Assembly: GCF_020882245.1 (NCBI RefSeq)
Contig: NC_083599.1
Location: 73,639,745 to 73,703,744 of the forward strand
Length of the DNA stretch: 64,000 nucleotides
Source of the DNA: Rhopalosiphum padi
Taxonomy: Eukaryota; Arthropoda; Insecta; Hemiptera; Aphididae
Direction: 5' to 3'
Positions 12,312 through 27,300 of the stretch are shown in pieces. Below the pieces are notes generated by a model. The model was not told the DNA's origin, searched no databases, and was given only the letters and a program-made list of their open reading frames with translations. Position 1 is the first letter of the stretch. Each line of letters begins with the position of its first letter. Position numbers and translations under genes: made by a program.

Positions 12312-15300
12312 CGTGTCTCTGATGTGCTGTCAGTGGCGCGTCCGCGGAGAAGTCGCTTCGATTAAATATTGTCTTAGTTCAACTGTTAATAATTTTTTTT
12401 TTTTTTTTTTAACGAATCCGTTTCTCCGTCTGCGCATCGATCTCATTCCTATTACCCTGCAGTCTAACAAGCACAACATAAATGTTTTTCTCCGCTGAAA
12501 ATCACTGCGATATGGTATTTAAAATTAGCAATTTAAATCGGATATTATCGTGTTTATACCGTCGAGGACATACACAGACCGGTATTGATATTAATTCGTA
12601 GACGCGCACATAATATCTAACATAATGCCTAGTGGAATAATTGTTAGTGATAGGAGGACGTACTGTCGTATACAAAACACTATTTAACTATGGTTTTGCG
12701 ATATTGTTTTGCGTGGTTGGATCAATTTATATCAACATTTAATATAATATGCAATTTAAACATTAAAATAATGTAAAATAATATTTATTTCATTATTTTT
12801 GAGTTATTGAATCTGAAATTCAGTTTAGGTGTGAACACAAAAAAAGATTGTTTCTTATAACGTAATAATACGAGGATCTCATTTCGACATTTTTTATGCA
12901 TCGCACGAAAATAGGTTTCAAACTAAAAACGCTAGAAAATGTTTCCCAAATCTAAATATATACAATACTTTTTATATTTTGTATCGTAAACCTAACAAAA
13001 ACAGAATAGATTATTTTTTAGTTTTTACAAAACATAACCAACAGTTAGGTATTATCGTTTATATAATTATGCATTTTTTAGTTATTTTTTTATTTATTGT
13101 TAATTTAAACAGGCTAAAGCCCAATACAAGCTTTAAATATATGTATAATAACAAAGTGAATTGAATAAAAAAAGAATAACAGTATAATTAATGATTATAA
13201 TGGAAACACAATTCATGCATAAAATATAATAATATAATTATAAGACTACACAATAGAGTTAAAATTAAATTAAGTTTTTCGGATTAAAATGGTTAGTATC
13301 TGTTTTTTACGATTTTGGTTGAACGTATATACAAATTCAATTTAAAAAATAACTGTTTGGCGTACAAAATCTCTACACACCCCAAAGTCACTGCGACGCA
13401 CCTCCGTGTCGTTTGTGTTTTTCCATTATGTTTTGCCGGTACAGTAAAAATAACGTTACGTCGTGTTTTTCACGGATAGCGTGTGGTCTATATTAAAAAC
13501 TAGAGATTAATAATACATACATGTATTACGAGTGTGCGCTCATATAACGTTATATCTGATTACTTGTTGTCCGCCGCCGCATATGTGATGTTATTCGCCG
13601 TAGCCGAATTGCTCCGGTGGTACGCGGACGTACGTGTACACCTGAACAACGTCGAGCGGATCCCGAGCCGATGCGAATTCGGAATGATACACATCGTTGA
13701 CGAGATCGCCTACTGGGAGGAAAGACGTAAGTGATCTATATACGCCGTCCGGTAAAATAGCACGACCCCTCTCTTATCGTACAGTAATCCATACAACGAT
13801 AATATTATTATTGTTATACAATTATCGACGTTACGGTGTCGATTAAAACGTATACCTACCCCTATCGTCCGATAATAATATTACGTGGTACACGAATACC
13901 GCTCCGGCGGGGGAGGATTACGACCCTGCAGAACCCTCCCCCTATCCGTCTCATCGATATTGCGGGTCGTGTCACAAGTCCAGTATAGTTAATGCCGCGG
14001 GCTGACACAAGGCCCCGGGGACTTACACCGCAGCACTAATCGTATTTTTTTTTTCCCCGCCGCAGTCGTCGACTTGGAATTCATAACGGCCGTATTAAAA
14101 CGCGTCCGGCTGTACGAAATAGCGCACCATTTGAGGAGAGCGCAGTCAGAGTTCGTGAAAATCTACTACAACATGACTGATAGTCTGGAAGTAATTATTT
14201 CTTTTATTTAATTATTAAGACAACTATTAAACACTACGTATATTACACGTTGCTGTTATTAGCGGGTTCTTGTAAGGCATATTTTTTATTTTTATCGTCA
14301 GCACGGAAACTGCGTCTTGTTTAAGCGCAACCTAATGGTCTTTAAAAAAAAAAAAAAATTATTTGTAGACTTGTATTTTGTCTATACATCATAATAATAT
14401 TATTTATTATTAAGTATTTATGTAATAATATGTTACACGGCGCTCATCCGTTTTGGAAGATATGCGGAAAACGCGTGTGGACGGACACGATTATTTTTAA
14501 ATCACAAACGAATGATTTTTTAGTATATTAAATATTTTCTTATCGAAAGCAACAAATAGAGTCCTCGGAAAAAAGGTAGTCAAATGGGAAAAGGAGAGAT
14601 AAATTAAAAAATAAAATTAATAATAAAGCGGAAACTAAATCGACTGCAAACAATAGACATTATTTGCGCGTCAAAATAATATTGCTTATAATAATAATAA
14701 TATACCCGTACGTATGAAACCTTTGTTACACGTCGTGTGGCGTTCTCGGAAGTATTATGTAAAATTCACCACAGTTTACCATTATAATATTATCATATAG
14801 TGAGTACATTTTTCTCACTTTACCCACAGTCGGTACCTATCTACACGGCTTTGTGGGGTAATGTAAATAATACTAACGAACGACCACCGACTGGCGCGTA
14901 CAATTATAATAATACTACAATAATGATATTAAAACTACTGTTGACGTGCATCATTCTGCTCGGATAGGCCACAAACCGCTGTCGAGGGCGTGTAATATAT
15001 TTCATAAAGAGATCTCCGCGTGTTAATATACCTGTGCGGCGATAGCATTAGGAGCAATTTTCGTACTTCGGTTAACGTAGGTACCTACGTAATGTGTTGT
15101 GCGGCCGAGGCGACCGGTGTATTTTATGAAACTGTGTACAGTAAAGAGAGGTGTCTATATAATATTATATATTATATTGCTTTGCGTAAAATATGTATTG
15201 TAATATCGCTCTCTTAGACTGCGGAATTCAATAAATCTAGTTCTTGCGCTTCGCATATAATATTATATTGCAATTTTTCGAAATATTACGCCGTTCCTGT

Positions 15301-18300
15301 ATTATGCCAGAGAGAGCCGACAAACTATTTTTCATATCGCGTCGATCCAATTTTTATCTACATATATCGGACCACTTAATATTGTTTCCAAATGTACCTT
15401 GAATACCGGAAGACCGGAAGTGCGCATTCAGTCGATTATTATGGCGATCTTACTTGTGTACAATTTGGTCTTAATAACCAGCGTAATTACCTATTACTAC
15501 CTTTATAGTATTATAATATTGTTGTATCTTTTGACCTTTCATAATGAATTATGGCTCACAATAAAACTTTAGTTTCAAAATAGTTAGGTAGTACCAACTT
15601 TTATAAATATTTTAATTTAGATTTATTACTTTTGAATGAATTTTATGAAAAACAGTAAAAATTTGTAAAAAAAAAAATAGTCTTTAAATAATAAATTGTT
15701 TTTCCTTTGTCTTATCTTCACCCTACCGTTTGCAATATTAATTTTTTTGGTTTAGCTATTTTCATCACATTTGACATGTTACTATATGGTACGATACAAC
15801 TATACAGACGAATGTCTGTTGAAATATTTTCGTCTAATCGTTTACAAACATTTTTATACTTGTTGTAAATGTTACAGAAATCGTTAACCGAGACGAAATC
15901 TAACCTGAAATACTTGAAGATTGTTAAAGATCCGTGTATAAATATGTACGACATCGAATCCCTGAGAGACATCATACCCATGTTACCGAATTTATTTTTA
16001 CAATTCATTTTCATATTTGAAGAATCGCTTTATTACAACAAAACGTAACGCACATTTCGCACATCTGATTACCCAATCGGATACTTTATGTATTATATAT
16101 TTATTAATTTGATCAATCTTCGATCTATTTAAGATACAATTTCGACCACTTGTGCGAATGTCTGTGTAATCAAGTAATATTTTTGTGTCGAAAAACTATA
16201 GACACCGACAATATAGTAGACAGCGACGTAAAGATGCTAATGGATTCTCTTCACAGATGTTTACTGTGTTGTCAACATAGCCTAACTGTGTATAATGAAG
16301 TAACAGTGGCATTTAATTACAACTGGTAGTTTAGAGGTAACGTTTTTTTTTTTTTTTTATATGTGTTTAGGTGATAAGAAAGTATAATAATCAATTTAAA
16401 GAAACCGTATTGTGGGCAAAAGCCAAGCCCGTGTACAAATTTATCGAACGCTGCAAAAATTTAAAATATATATTGAAATCAAAAATAGTATTTAAAAGGT
16501 ATCGGTTTTAATATAATAACTGTATACGACTGTCGCTGTTTGTTGAAATGATAATAGCGATTGGTGTAGAGGTTTCTTAGTGACTAATTTTGACAAAACA
16601 TTTTACCAGGTTTAATGTATACCACATAGACGTACCGAAACCAAATTTTTCGTTCACCCCGGGGAAATATTTCGTTAGAAATATGGATAAAACCGAACAA
16701 CAATTCGATGCTGATATCAACGAATTGAAAGTTCCTTTAATTAAGATATTCAATGTGCTCGACGATGTTTGGAATTACCATAACGATAGGTAACGAACGA
16801 TTAATAAGTTATGTGTATGGTGTAACAAATTCCATTGAATTATTTTAATTATTTGTGTTTATAATATTTTATAAAGTTTTATTGTCGACGAAAAATTCAA
16901 CCATTTTTCGACATAAATAGACATCGATTGAATCGTATCGTATTAAATTCAGATGAGAGGAATGAATATATTGATTTTACAATGATGTAGGGTTTTTTTT
17001 TGTCTGTCGTCACATTTTGGGATAGTAAAAATGCTTTGATTTTTTATAAAGGCGTTGGTTTCTTGTAGAAAATTTGATTTAGTTGGTACTCTAGAGAGAT
17101 AAAAGTAAAAAAATTCTCAACACATTTTTATAATCGAAAAACAAACAAAAAAAAATAATAATAATAATTAAAGGAAAAACGGAAATTTTGTACAAAGTCA
17201 GTTTTGTTATTTTTTTTTTTTTTATGTGATTCCAAGATAAATGACTATAGCTACTTGAAGTTTTCACTAAATGTTTAAATATTTATTTTCTATTTACAAT
17301 AACATTTTCAAAATATTACTACTCTTTTTGAGCTATAAGTGGGCATGACTGCATGAGAAATATTCAATTTTTTTTTACATGAATGTTGATAAAAATATAT
17401 GAATGGATAAAAATACTTAAAATTTAATAAAAGGTTTCATTAAGTTATTTATTTTCTAATTGAATAACATCAACAATATTTAGTCACAATAATTTTTATA
17501 ATCATTTAAAGTTGGAACTTTGACGAAATTTGTTAAAATCGCAAAAATTGCAAACTATTTTATTGTTAGAAATTCATATTTGTTACATTTTTTTTTTTAT
17601 ACATATGTTTTGAACATTTTATACGAGATTCTTCATACTGGAACGTTAAAATCAAAAAAATGTATAAAGATAATTATTTTTTATAAATATTATTTATTTC
17701 TAGTGTATATCTTTTTACTGTTTTATGGTATTTACAAAAAATGTTCAATTTTTAGTTATAAAAGTTTAAACATGGTATAAATATATAATATACTACAATA
17801 ATTAAATACTTATAATATAATATGTTAAGAAAAAATTAAATTAATCTTATTACTAAAAGTAAACTACCTATAAATAGCTATCTATATCATAAAAAATATA
17901 AAGAAGTATACTTATGATATAGCTAAGCTAATAGACTATCTCCGCTTAGAACCATTTAAATGATACATCATTGAATTCAAATTGAACATACCCACAAGTG
18001 ACACACTCGTCACCTGCTGTACATTGCAGAGCGATACCATTTGCCTACTGTTGTACAAAAATAAACTATTAATAATGTAAAATTTGTTAACACAAATGAA
18101 TCGTTTGAAAAATATATTTCAACAATTTTTTTTTCAAAATAACAACGGACTTAAGTATTAATTTATTTGATTATAGATTTCAGAGTAAAGTCAAACAATT
18201 ATGTTTAAAAATCGAAGGGATAACGGACATGGCGTTGAAAACAGCCTGCAATGAAATAGACTGCATTAAAATATTACAGGGTTTACGATATTTCGTCGAG

Positions 18301-21300
18301 TGGCCGCCACTTAAGTACTATTTTCGTTTACAGACTAAATTAGTATATAAATTTTTAATGGACTATATTGCATCGGTGGTGGATAAAAATGAGTATTGGA
18401 TACCTCACTATATGCCAAAATACTCGGGTATTTGTATAATGGCCATCATTCAGTACAACAAAATAACAATATTAAAAAATGTAAATTTACGCAGTAATAA
18501 TTATCATAACATAATATACATTAATTATTTAGCCAAAACAATATTCGATAAGTATTTTTTAAACACATTTCCAAAATATTATTTTCAACACTGCCTAATA
18601 AAATGCGGACCTATATAAAATAGGCTATCTTCGACCGGCCGTGGTTATTATCAAATTCTCTCACTAAACAATTACGGGAGGCGTATTCTTCTTATACAGA
18701 CCTTTATCAGCGAAGACTTAAGACTTCATTTAGAGCCTGGTGGGATCAGATTGATCCAGAAATCGAAGATCAACTGGACAACCATATTTTTATAAAAAAT
18801 CAGTTATCAAATAATTGTTGGAAATTTACTTTAGACCTAAAAAGGTATACCTAGGTACATAAGTCTTGTCATCTATTAGAAATGCTCAAATTATAATGTT
18901 TTCCTGTAAAGTCACATCTATGATTTGACCGATGAAGTTGTTTGCTGGAAGTTGATCAAAGTAGGAATGCCATATGAGTACTCGGAATTTACCAAAATCG
19001 CTAAACAAATACGAATCTTACATAAAAACGTGACAGTGGTTCTCAAGGACTACAATTACTTCATTGCTGGTACGTTTTAGCATTGTAGTTGATAATATTG
19101 TCTGCGGTAAGTTAATTTATGTCGTACGTATGGAATACAGGCTTATCTAAACAAGAAAAACAAATGTTTTATGAAACAATAAATACGTGCGTTACGACAA
19201 TAGATCCGCTGGCTTCTAAATATACTTGGTCTCAATCAGACAATGTTAACAAATATCTTCCCAAATGTTATCAACAATTGGAATCAGTTAAGTCTTGTTT
19301 GAGTAAAGTTTATTAAGGAAGATTTAAAAATATATATATTTCTTATCGATCTATCAATAATAATGTTCAGGTCCAAAAAATCGAAAATTGTTATAAGCAA
19401 TGCAATACTGAAATCATTGAATTATGTACACAAATATCTAATACGCCATTGTTTGGCAATGAACTTGAACTTATAAAAATAAATCGTTTGAACCATAAGA
19501 AGAAGAATGTCAGGTTTTGATTTCAAGTTTTTATTTTTTAAAATACTTTTTACTTAATACATAAATTAAAAACGATTTTTATTTCAATAGTAATAGAAAT
19601 TCGGTCTTGAAAATTATCGGCTATTATAATGAAATTATTAGATACGTGACTGTTGTTTATGAAATATTTGAAAAAAACATTAAGCGTGTATGTAAAACTG
19701 TTATAAAATATTATGTTAGCTATTTAAAAATTAAAAATATGTATTGAGGTATACATTAATTCATCGCAAAAATAAATTGATTAATTACGTTTTAAAACTA
19801 TATTTGAATTCCAAAAATAGAAAAAAAAATTTATTTAAACTTGCAAATAAAAATGATGAATTAAAAATATTTACAAGTTCTTTAACAAATATTAACTGTA
19901 AATAGATTATGTTATTTTGGAAACACTACCTGATCAAAATTGATACTCTCGTACATAAGTCGTTAGTTCTTAATGTCAGATGGTCGATGAAAAACACTTT
20001 AGCACAACGAGGCGAAACCGTGTTTTTGATAAACGTCAGTTTACATGGAAATGAGGTATGATTGATGGAAACTATACATTGTTGCTCTAACCTTTTTTGT
20101 TCACAACAAATCAATTGATATGGTTGTCGGCAGATCAAATACCATCCAACTTTAATACAAATAGTGGTATATTCCATGAAGGTACTTTTGGATATGACAA
20201 CAGCATTAAAAGTTATACCCAGGTTGTGTCATACATTTAAAATCACGAACGTTAATCTGATGCCATACAGCTATACGATCGCACACGACCAAGTGTGTTC
20301 TGACCTGCAGACGGAGATCAATATCAGTACGTCAAAATCAGAAATAACATTAATTTACTATTATTTGTTCACTAAAAATGAACCACAAATTTAATCTACG
20401 ACACAATATTCCCGTGTTTATGTCGTAAACTTGTGTAAACTTATTATATATAAATTAACTATTACCTATGTTGTTATAACTTAATACACTCTAACGAAGT
20501 TGGTCTAGAGTTTATTTTTTAAACGATGTTTTTGACTTCAGTTTTATACAACCACAGTATAATAATATTACGTTGGTCGTACGAGTTAAATTAGTAAATT
20601 TTTATTCTTGTGTTTTATTTAGCAACGAAGGATTTATTGATAAATATAAATAATTATATGAATACTTTCACGCAGTACAGTAATATTTGGACTAAGGACA
20701 AACAATATCATTTTAATGAATTTGAATCCAAAGCGCATAATGCGGATTCCATCGATAAAGAAATTATGCTGTATGACAAATCAAACATACATTTTATAAA
20801 AATCATATAACAATAAATTGTTCTTAAATATATTTGCAGGTACCTCGGTTATATAGGCAAATTAAACGAGATGGAGACCGAAACGGCAGTATCTTGTAGT
20901 ATTGTTAAGATCAACGATATGATGAAGGAAATTATTAGACACTGTCAAGATTGGATTTCAAATTATTCAATATTACTTTTAAGTGAAACGGCCACCCTTA
21001 TCGAAGGATTTTATGACTATATTAAAATGAACGGTGAACGGTAGGTTTGAAACATTACTATATATAATTAAAATAAAGTAGGTAATATGAATTATTTGCT
21101 TTAAATTTAATAGTGTGCTGTTACCACCAGTTAACCTGGACGAAATGGTAGAATTTATTGAATATAAAAAAAAAGTAGATTTAGAATGTATTGCCAAAAA
21201 ACAAGATATAAATAAAATCACTGAAAACGTGCTTATTATAGGTGTGCTTTCGATTAAATCTAAAATTATTTTAATTTTATGAAGGAACGACATAGTTATA

Positions 21301-24300
21301 TTTACCCTTTATAGACAAACATGAAATAGAAATGTCAGATATATTACGAAGCTTGTATAATAATTTACGTAATTCGTGGAATAATTATACGATCTTATTG
21401 AATGAAGCGGAAGTGATGTTAAAAGAGAAACACGAAGCATTCCACGACATGGTATTACGCGATCAAGAAAATTTCAAGGAAAATGTTGAAGATTTTAATA
21501 CAATTTGGGAAGAATTTAAAGAAACCGAATCCAAAAATGTAGAATTGAATTCAAGAAGTTCGTATAATACACTCTTATCGAAATTAGTTTTTATCATATT
21601 ATTAATTTTGATAAATAAATTAAACATAAATTGTATACAACGTATTCAATCATATTTCATTAAATTAATAATAATTATTAAATATATAAAACTATATTCA
21701 ATAAGTACCACTGTACCAGCGAAAAGAATACAATTTTTAAAACGTTTAAAAATAGATTATTAATTGCCATAGTTTATTTGAGATTCTAAGTGGAACAGTG
21801 ATTATATTATATTGGTTTTACAGCTATTAGATTATTTTTTTTTTAATTTTTCTTTTTGGTACCTAACAACTTTTTTAAGAAGAACAAATACTTAAATATT
21901 TAACTTAAAGGGAGCTTACAGATAAAAAATTGAATATATATTTTACTTGGAAACACTTTATATTAAGATAATACTATAAATTATTAATATTATGTTAGAA
22001 GTAGAAATTGAAAAGTGCTTATAGTTGTGAAAAACATATTACGTATACTAAAAAAATTATTTCTAAATAAAGGAGTATGCGAATATAATACAAAATTCTT
22101 CAAAATTTTATATCACAGCTATAAAAAAATGTCACAATTTTTTTATGACCATTTGGATTTCAAGTTGACGAAATTCGTCAAAATCCTTAATTATTTTGTA
22201 GATATAGAAACTAAAGACTTGATAGCCGTCTCCACTTAGAATAGTTTTTAATCATATTCAATGAATTATCATTGATTTCAAATTACAGTAGACTACTCAA
22301 TTTACGATATACACGCATCTAAGCTATTTTTTTAGTAATTTTACATTATGTTACAGCTGCTTTAGCTCACATGGCAATACTGCAGAAAAAATATCGAAAA
22401 ATAAAAATGGAAGAAAACCGATTAAAATATAATCTTGCAATATTTAATTTGAAATATGTGAAGCCACCGCGACTTAATATGAAACAAGTGAATTAAATCA
22501 TTTTAATATTATATAATTCACTAAAATTGATTTTAAATTAGTGAATTTATTATTTATAAAATAATGATTTTAAATTGATTAACAAATGTTTTAATATTTT
22601 AACTTAATTTAATGTCTAACATTTATTTAAGCAATATCCTTATGATATATACTGTTATTAACAATCTTGTACAAGAAAGCAATGAGTTAAAAACTATTAA
22701 ATTAGTAATTACATTTCATAATGGTTTAAGATTCATTATGAAATAAAAACATATTATAATATATTGTACGTAATACTCTTAGGAAATGAATTTCTTTCGT
22801 GAAACTTTTAAAATTATTCGAAATTGGGATGATACTTGGAAAAAATATAAATCTGCCAATTTTTGGGCGATTAAAGTATCTAAAATAGAAGCATCCGTAC
22901 AAACTACTTACAAAGTGTTAACTTCTGCATTAAAATTGCTAAACGATCAAAGTTGGAAAATACTAGAAATCAAATGCGATATTATAGACGCTTTTAGGCG
23001 TGTTCTACCATTAATTAATGACTTGAAAAATCCAGCAATGCGCAACCGCCACTGGGATGAAGTACGAGAAGCGATGACTAAGTTAGTGATTATTATAGTA
23101 CCTATTATTAAATAGTAATAAATCTTCAAATTTAAAATTGAATGACTTTCCAAAGATATTTCAATGAAACTGATCCCAGTTTTAATTTGGAATTAATAAT
23201 GGAAATGCAAATGCAAAAATACGGAAATCAAATAAGTGAAATTTCAAGTAAAGCAACAATGGAACTAAATATAGAAAACGTAAAAGTCTTCCAATATGTA
23301 TTAATTAAATATATATTTAACCTACGCAATTATTTATATTTCTACTTAGTCAATAAAATCAATAGCAGATACATGGACTAACATGGATTTAAACATAAAT
23401 TATTCTAGTGATGAAGACATATATCGTATTTCAGTATCCGATGAAACATTACAAATGTTAGAAGAACATCTAGTGCAACTATATTCTATGAAAGGATCAA
23501 AGTAAAATAATCATTATTTAATCCTTTTTAATTTTTATTTACAAATATTTTTGTTTAGATATATTTCCATATTCTTCAAGGATGCCGACTATTGGTCAAA
23601 AGGAATTTCCCTCGTCACAGAAGTTTTAGAAATAACACTTTCTGTTCAAAAACAATTTTTATATGCAATGGTATATAAAAATTTTTTAATAACTTATGTA
23701 TTTATTGCTTTAATTTCTTTTACCATCTTAGAACATATTTAAAGGAGATGATATTCGCAAACAAATTCCAAAAGAAGCAAACGACTTTGATTTATTAACA
23801 CAAGAGTGGAAACAGATAACATATAAAATGTTTATGGACAGTAATCTGTTTAAGGCAACCCGTTCAAAACGTATATATCGTGTTTATGCTATATATATTG
23901 GAATTTATTAATCTTTATTGTTCTAAATTAAATTTATACCTAGCTCTATTAAAAAAATTGATTGCCATGAGTGCGCGGTTAGAAGAAACCCAGAGAGCAC
24001 TAGAGTTATACATGGAGACAAAGCGAAACATCTTTCCCCGGTTTTATTTTATATCCAACGATGACTTATTAGATATACTAGTACATTCAAATAATCCAAA
24101 GCGTCTGCAACCACATTTCAAAAAATGTTTCGACAATATTAACAAATTAAAACTCACAGTAAGCAACATAATAACTATATTTAATATTTTCATACTCACA
24201 ATATTACGTATTATTAAAAATTTAAATTAAAGGATAATGAAAAATACGCCATAGGAATGTATTCGGCTGACGGAGAATACATACCTTTCATCTCTAATGT

Positions 24301-27300
24301 TGAGTGTTCTGGACCTGTAGAATACTGGCTTAGTGCTATTGGTAAATTTCGTAAATTTGTTTAAATTCTCTCGCAATTAAAATTGCATGTTTAATTATAG
24401 AATCAATAATGCGAAATACACTTAAGAATAAGTTGATATTTGTACTAGAGGCGTTGAAGAAAAACCTTAAGACTCGTGATCAATGGATATTAAACTGGCC
24501 AGGACAATTGTGTATTACAGCATCTCAAGTAAGTGTTTTTTTTTTGTTTTTTTTTTTTAATTTTTAGTTTATTGCATCATAATGATTTTTAAGATCCATT
24601 GGACAGCCCAATGTACAGTAGCGTTAATACAATCCAAACATGCTGGAGTTAGTAAACCGTTAAAACAACTCAGGAAAAAACAGAAACAAATGTTATTAAA
24701 ATTTTCGGATGCTATTCGTGGAGATTTGGCAAAAATAGATCGTTTAAAAATTGTTTCATTGGTCACTATCGAAATACATGCTAGAGATGTAGTCGATCAT
24801 ATGTATACTTCTAGTAAATAAAATATCAATTATGCAAATCTAATCTTAATCTGTTTGATTAATAATAACCAAGAATCTTTCTTCTTCTTGTGATTAACCT
24901 GTACAGAGTGTATGGAGGTAACCGACTTTGAATGGATGTCACAATTGCGATTTTATTGGAATAAAAAGGAAAGCGAACTTACCATCCGACAAACAAATAC
25001 TGAACAACAATATGGCTATGAGTATTTAGGTAATTCTGGGAGATTAGTCATCACGCCATTGACAGATAGATGTTATATAACAATGACTACTGCACTAAAT
25101 TTGTTTCGTGGTGGTAGCCCAAAAGGACCGGCAGGTACAGGAAAAACTGAAACTGTAAAAGATTTAGGCAAAAATTTAGCATATTATGTCATTGTCATAA
25201 ATTGCTCGGATGGCTTGGATTATAAGAGCATGGGACGTATGTTTTCAGGTAAATATACACCACATTTTGTACTAGTTACTTTTATCCTACCACTTATCTT
25301 AATTTCTATTTTATATCTTGATCTTGTTACTAAAAGGACTTGCACAACAAGGTGCTTGGGGTTGTTTTGATGAATTTAATCGTATAAACATCGAAGTTTT
25401 GTCAGTCGTAGCACAACAAATACTGTCTATATATTCTGCTCTTGCCTCTCAAAAACATAAATTCGTGTTCGAAGGCACATCTATCAAACTCATACGTACG
25501 TGCGGTATTTTTATAACAATGAATCCTGGATACGCCGGTAGGACAGAATTACCTGATAATTTAAAGTCAATGTTCCGTGCCATATCCATGATGGTTCCTG
25601 ATAGCAAACTCATTGCTGAGATTATGTTGTTTGGAGAAGGTTTTAGAGAAACCAGAGTCTTAGCCAACAAAGTGTACATTTTATTCGTGTTGTGTAAACA
25701 AAAACTCAGCAAACAAGATCATTACGAATTTGGACTTAGAGGCCTAGTTTCGTTAATAAGATATGCCGGACAGTGTAGACGACAAAATCCAAGTATGATA
25801 GATGACGAGGTATAAACTACTTTTACGTATTAAACAATGAATATTTGAAAAATAAATAAATTGATTTGTCACTAATTGTATTGTCAAAATATGTAATTAG
25901 GTACTATTATTGGCAATGCATAACATGAATTTAGCAAAACTTACAGTAGATGATCTTCCAATATTTTTGGGCATTGCAAAAGATTTATTTCCCAGTATCA
26001 CTCTACCAGAAATTAAAAACGATCAACTTATTCGTGCAATAAAGCAATGTATGGCAAAAAAAAATCATCAACCATCAGAAGCTGCTATTGCAAAAATCAT
26101 TCAGTTGTATGAAACCAAAGTTTCTAGGCATTCTGTCATGATATTGGGACCCACTGGAGCGGCAAAAACTTCTACATGGAAAACTTTAAAAGAGGCAATG
26201 GAATTATTAAAAACAGAGAAAGTTGAATCATTTGTATCAGTTACTGTAAGTCTAAAGTTTTTATTTTAAATAAAAAGGGAGTAAAACATGTTATAAATAA
26301 ACATAGTTTGGGTTACTGTACTCAATATATTTGTTTCATATAAGAGTACCTCCATAATCGTCTTCTGTGCACGGAGGTGGTAATGGGTAACTGGTTGCCA
26401 TCTGAGGTTTTTATTATATTATGCAAAGTAAATAAATCCAATAATAGTAGTAACATAATTATAAATTACAATGTGATCACTTATCATGCTGAAACACCAA
26501 AATAAATTATTGAATTAAAAATGATTTAGAATTTTTAAAGTACAATTTTAAGTCATTTTACAGTATTTATATTTCTTATTTGTATATATTTATGTGTAGG
26601 TAAGTTGTACATTGTTTAAATTATTTAATAGGAATATCCTTTGAATCCTAAAGCACTCACCCTCGGTGAACTATATGGAGAATATAATTCTTCTCAAGAT
26701 TGGATGGATGGTGTATTATCATCTTTGATGCGTACAGTTTGTTCAGGTTATTAACATTTTTAAATATACAAATCATAAAATCTTAAAAACTCAATTGTTT
26801 TTAACAAATTGTATTTAATACTTAAAATAACGTTTTTTTTTAATTTTTTTACTTTATTTATTTAATTGATGTAATATATATATATATATTATCAAAATCA
26901 CAGATAATAGTCTTGAACAAAAATGGATACTATTCGATGGCCCAGTTGATGCCCTTTGGATAGAAAATATGAATTCGGTGATGGACGACAATAAAGTATT
27001 GACGCTTATTAATAGTGAACGAATTACAATGCCTGAACAGGTAAAGCAATTGTAATACATTTAAACGACAAACATTGTATACATTTAATACACTGGGAGA
27101 CACTTGTTAATAACTATTTAAATTAGGTTACCCTTCTTTTTGAAGTAGAAGACTTAGCTGCTGCATCTCCAGCAACTGTTTCTAGATGTGGAATAGTGTA
27201 CAATGACTATAAAGATTTTGGATGGAATTTGTATTGTAAATCATGGTTATCAAAATTTAAATATCAACCATACAAGACTAATGTGAGTACCTAATGAATC

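Noticed and set aside
22015..22239. 74-codon frame inside dynein intron 19
   Set aside because: It lies in a dispersed repeat shared with intron 7 and breaks the dynein frame.
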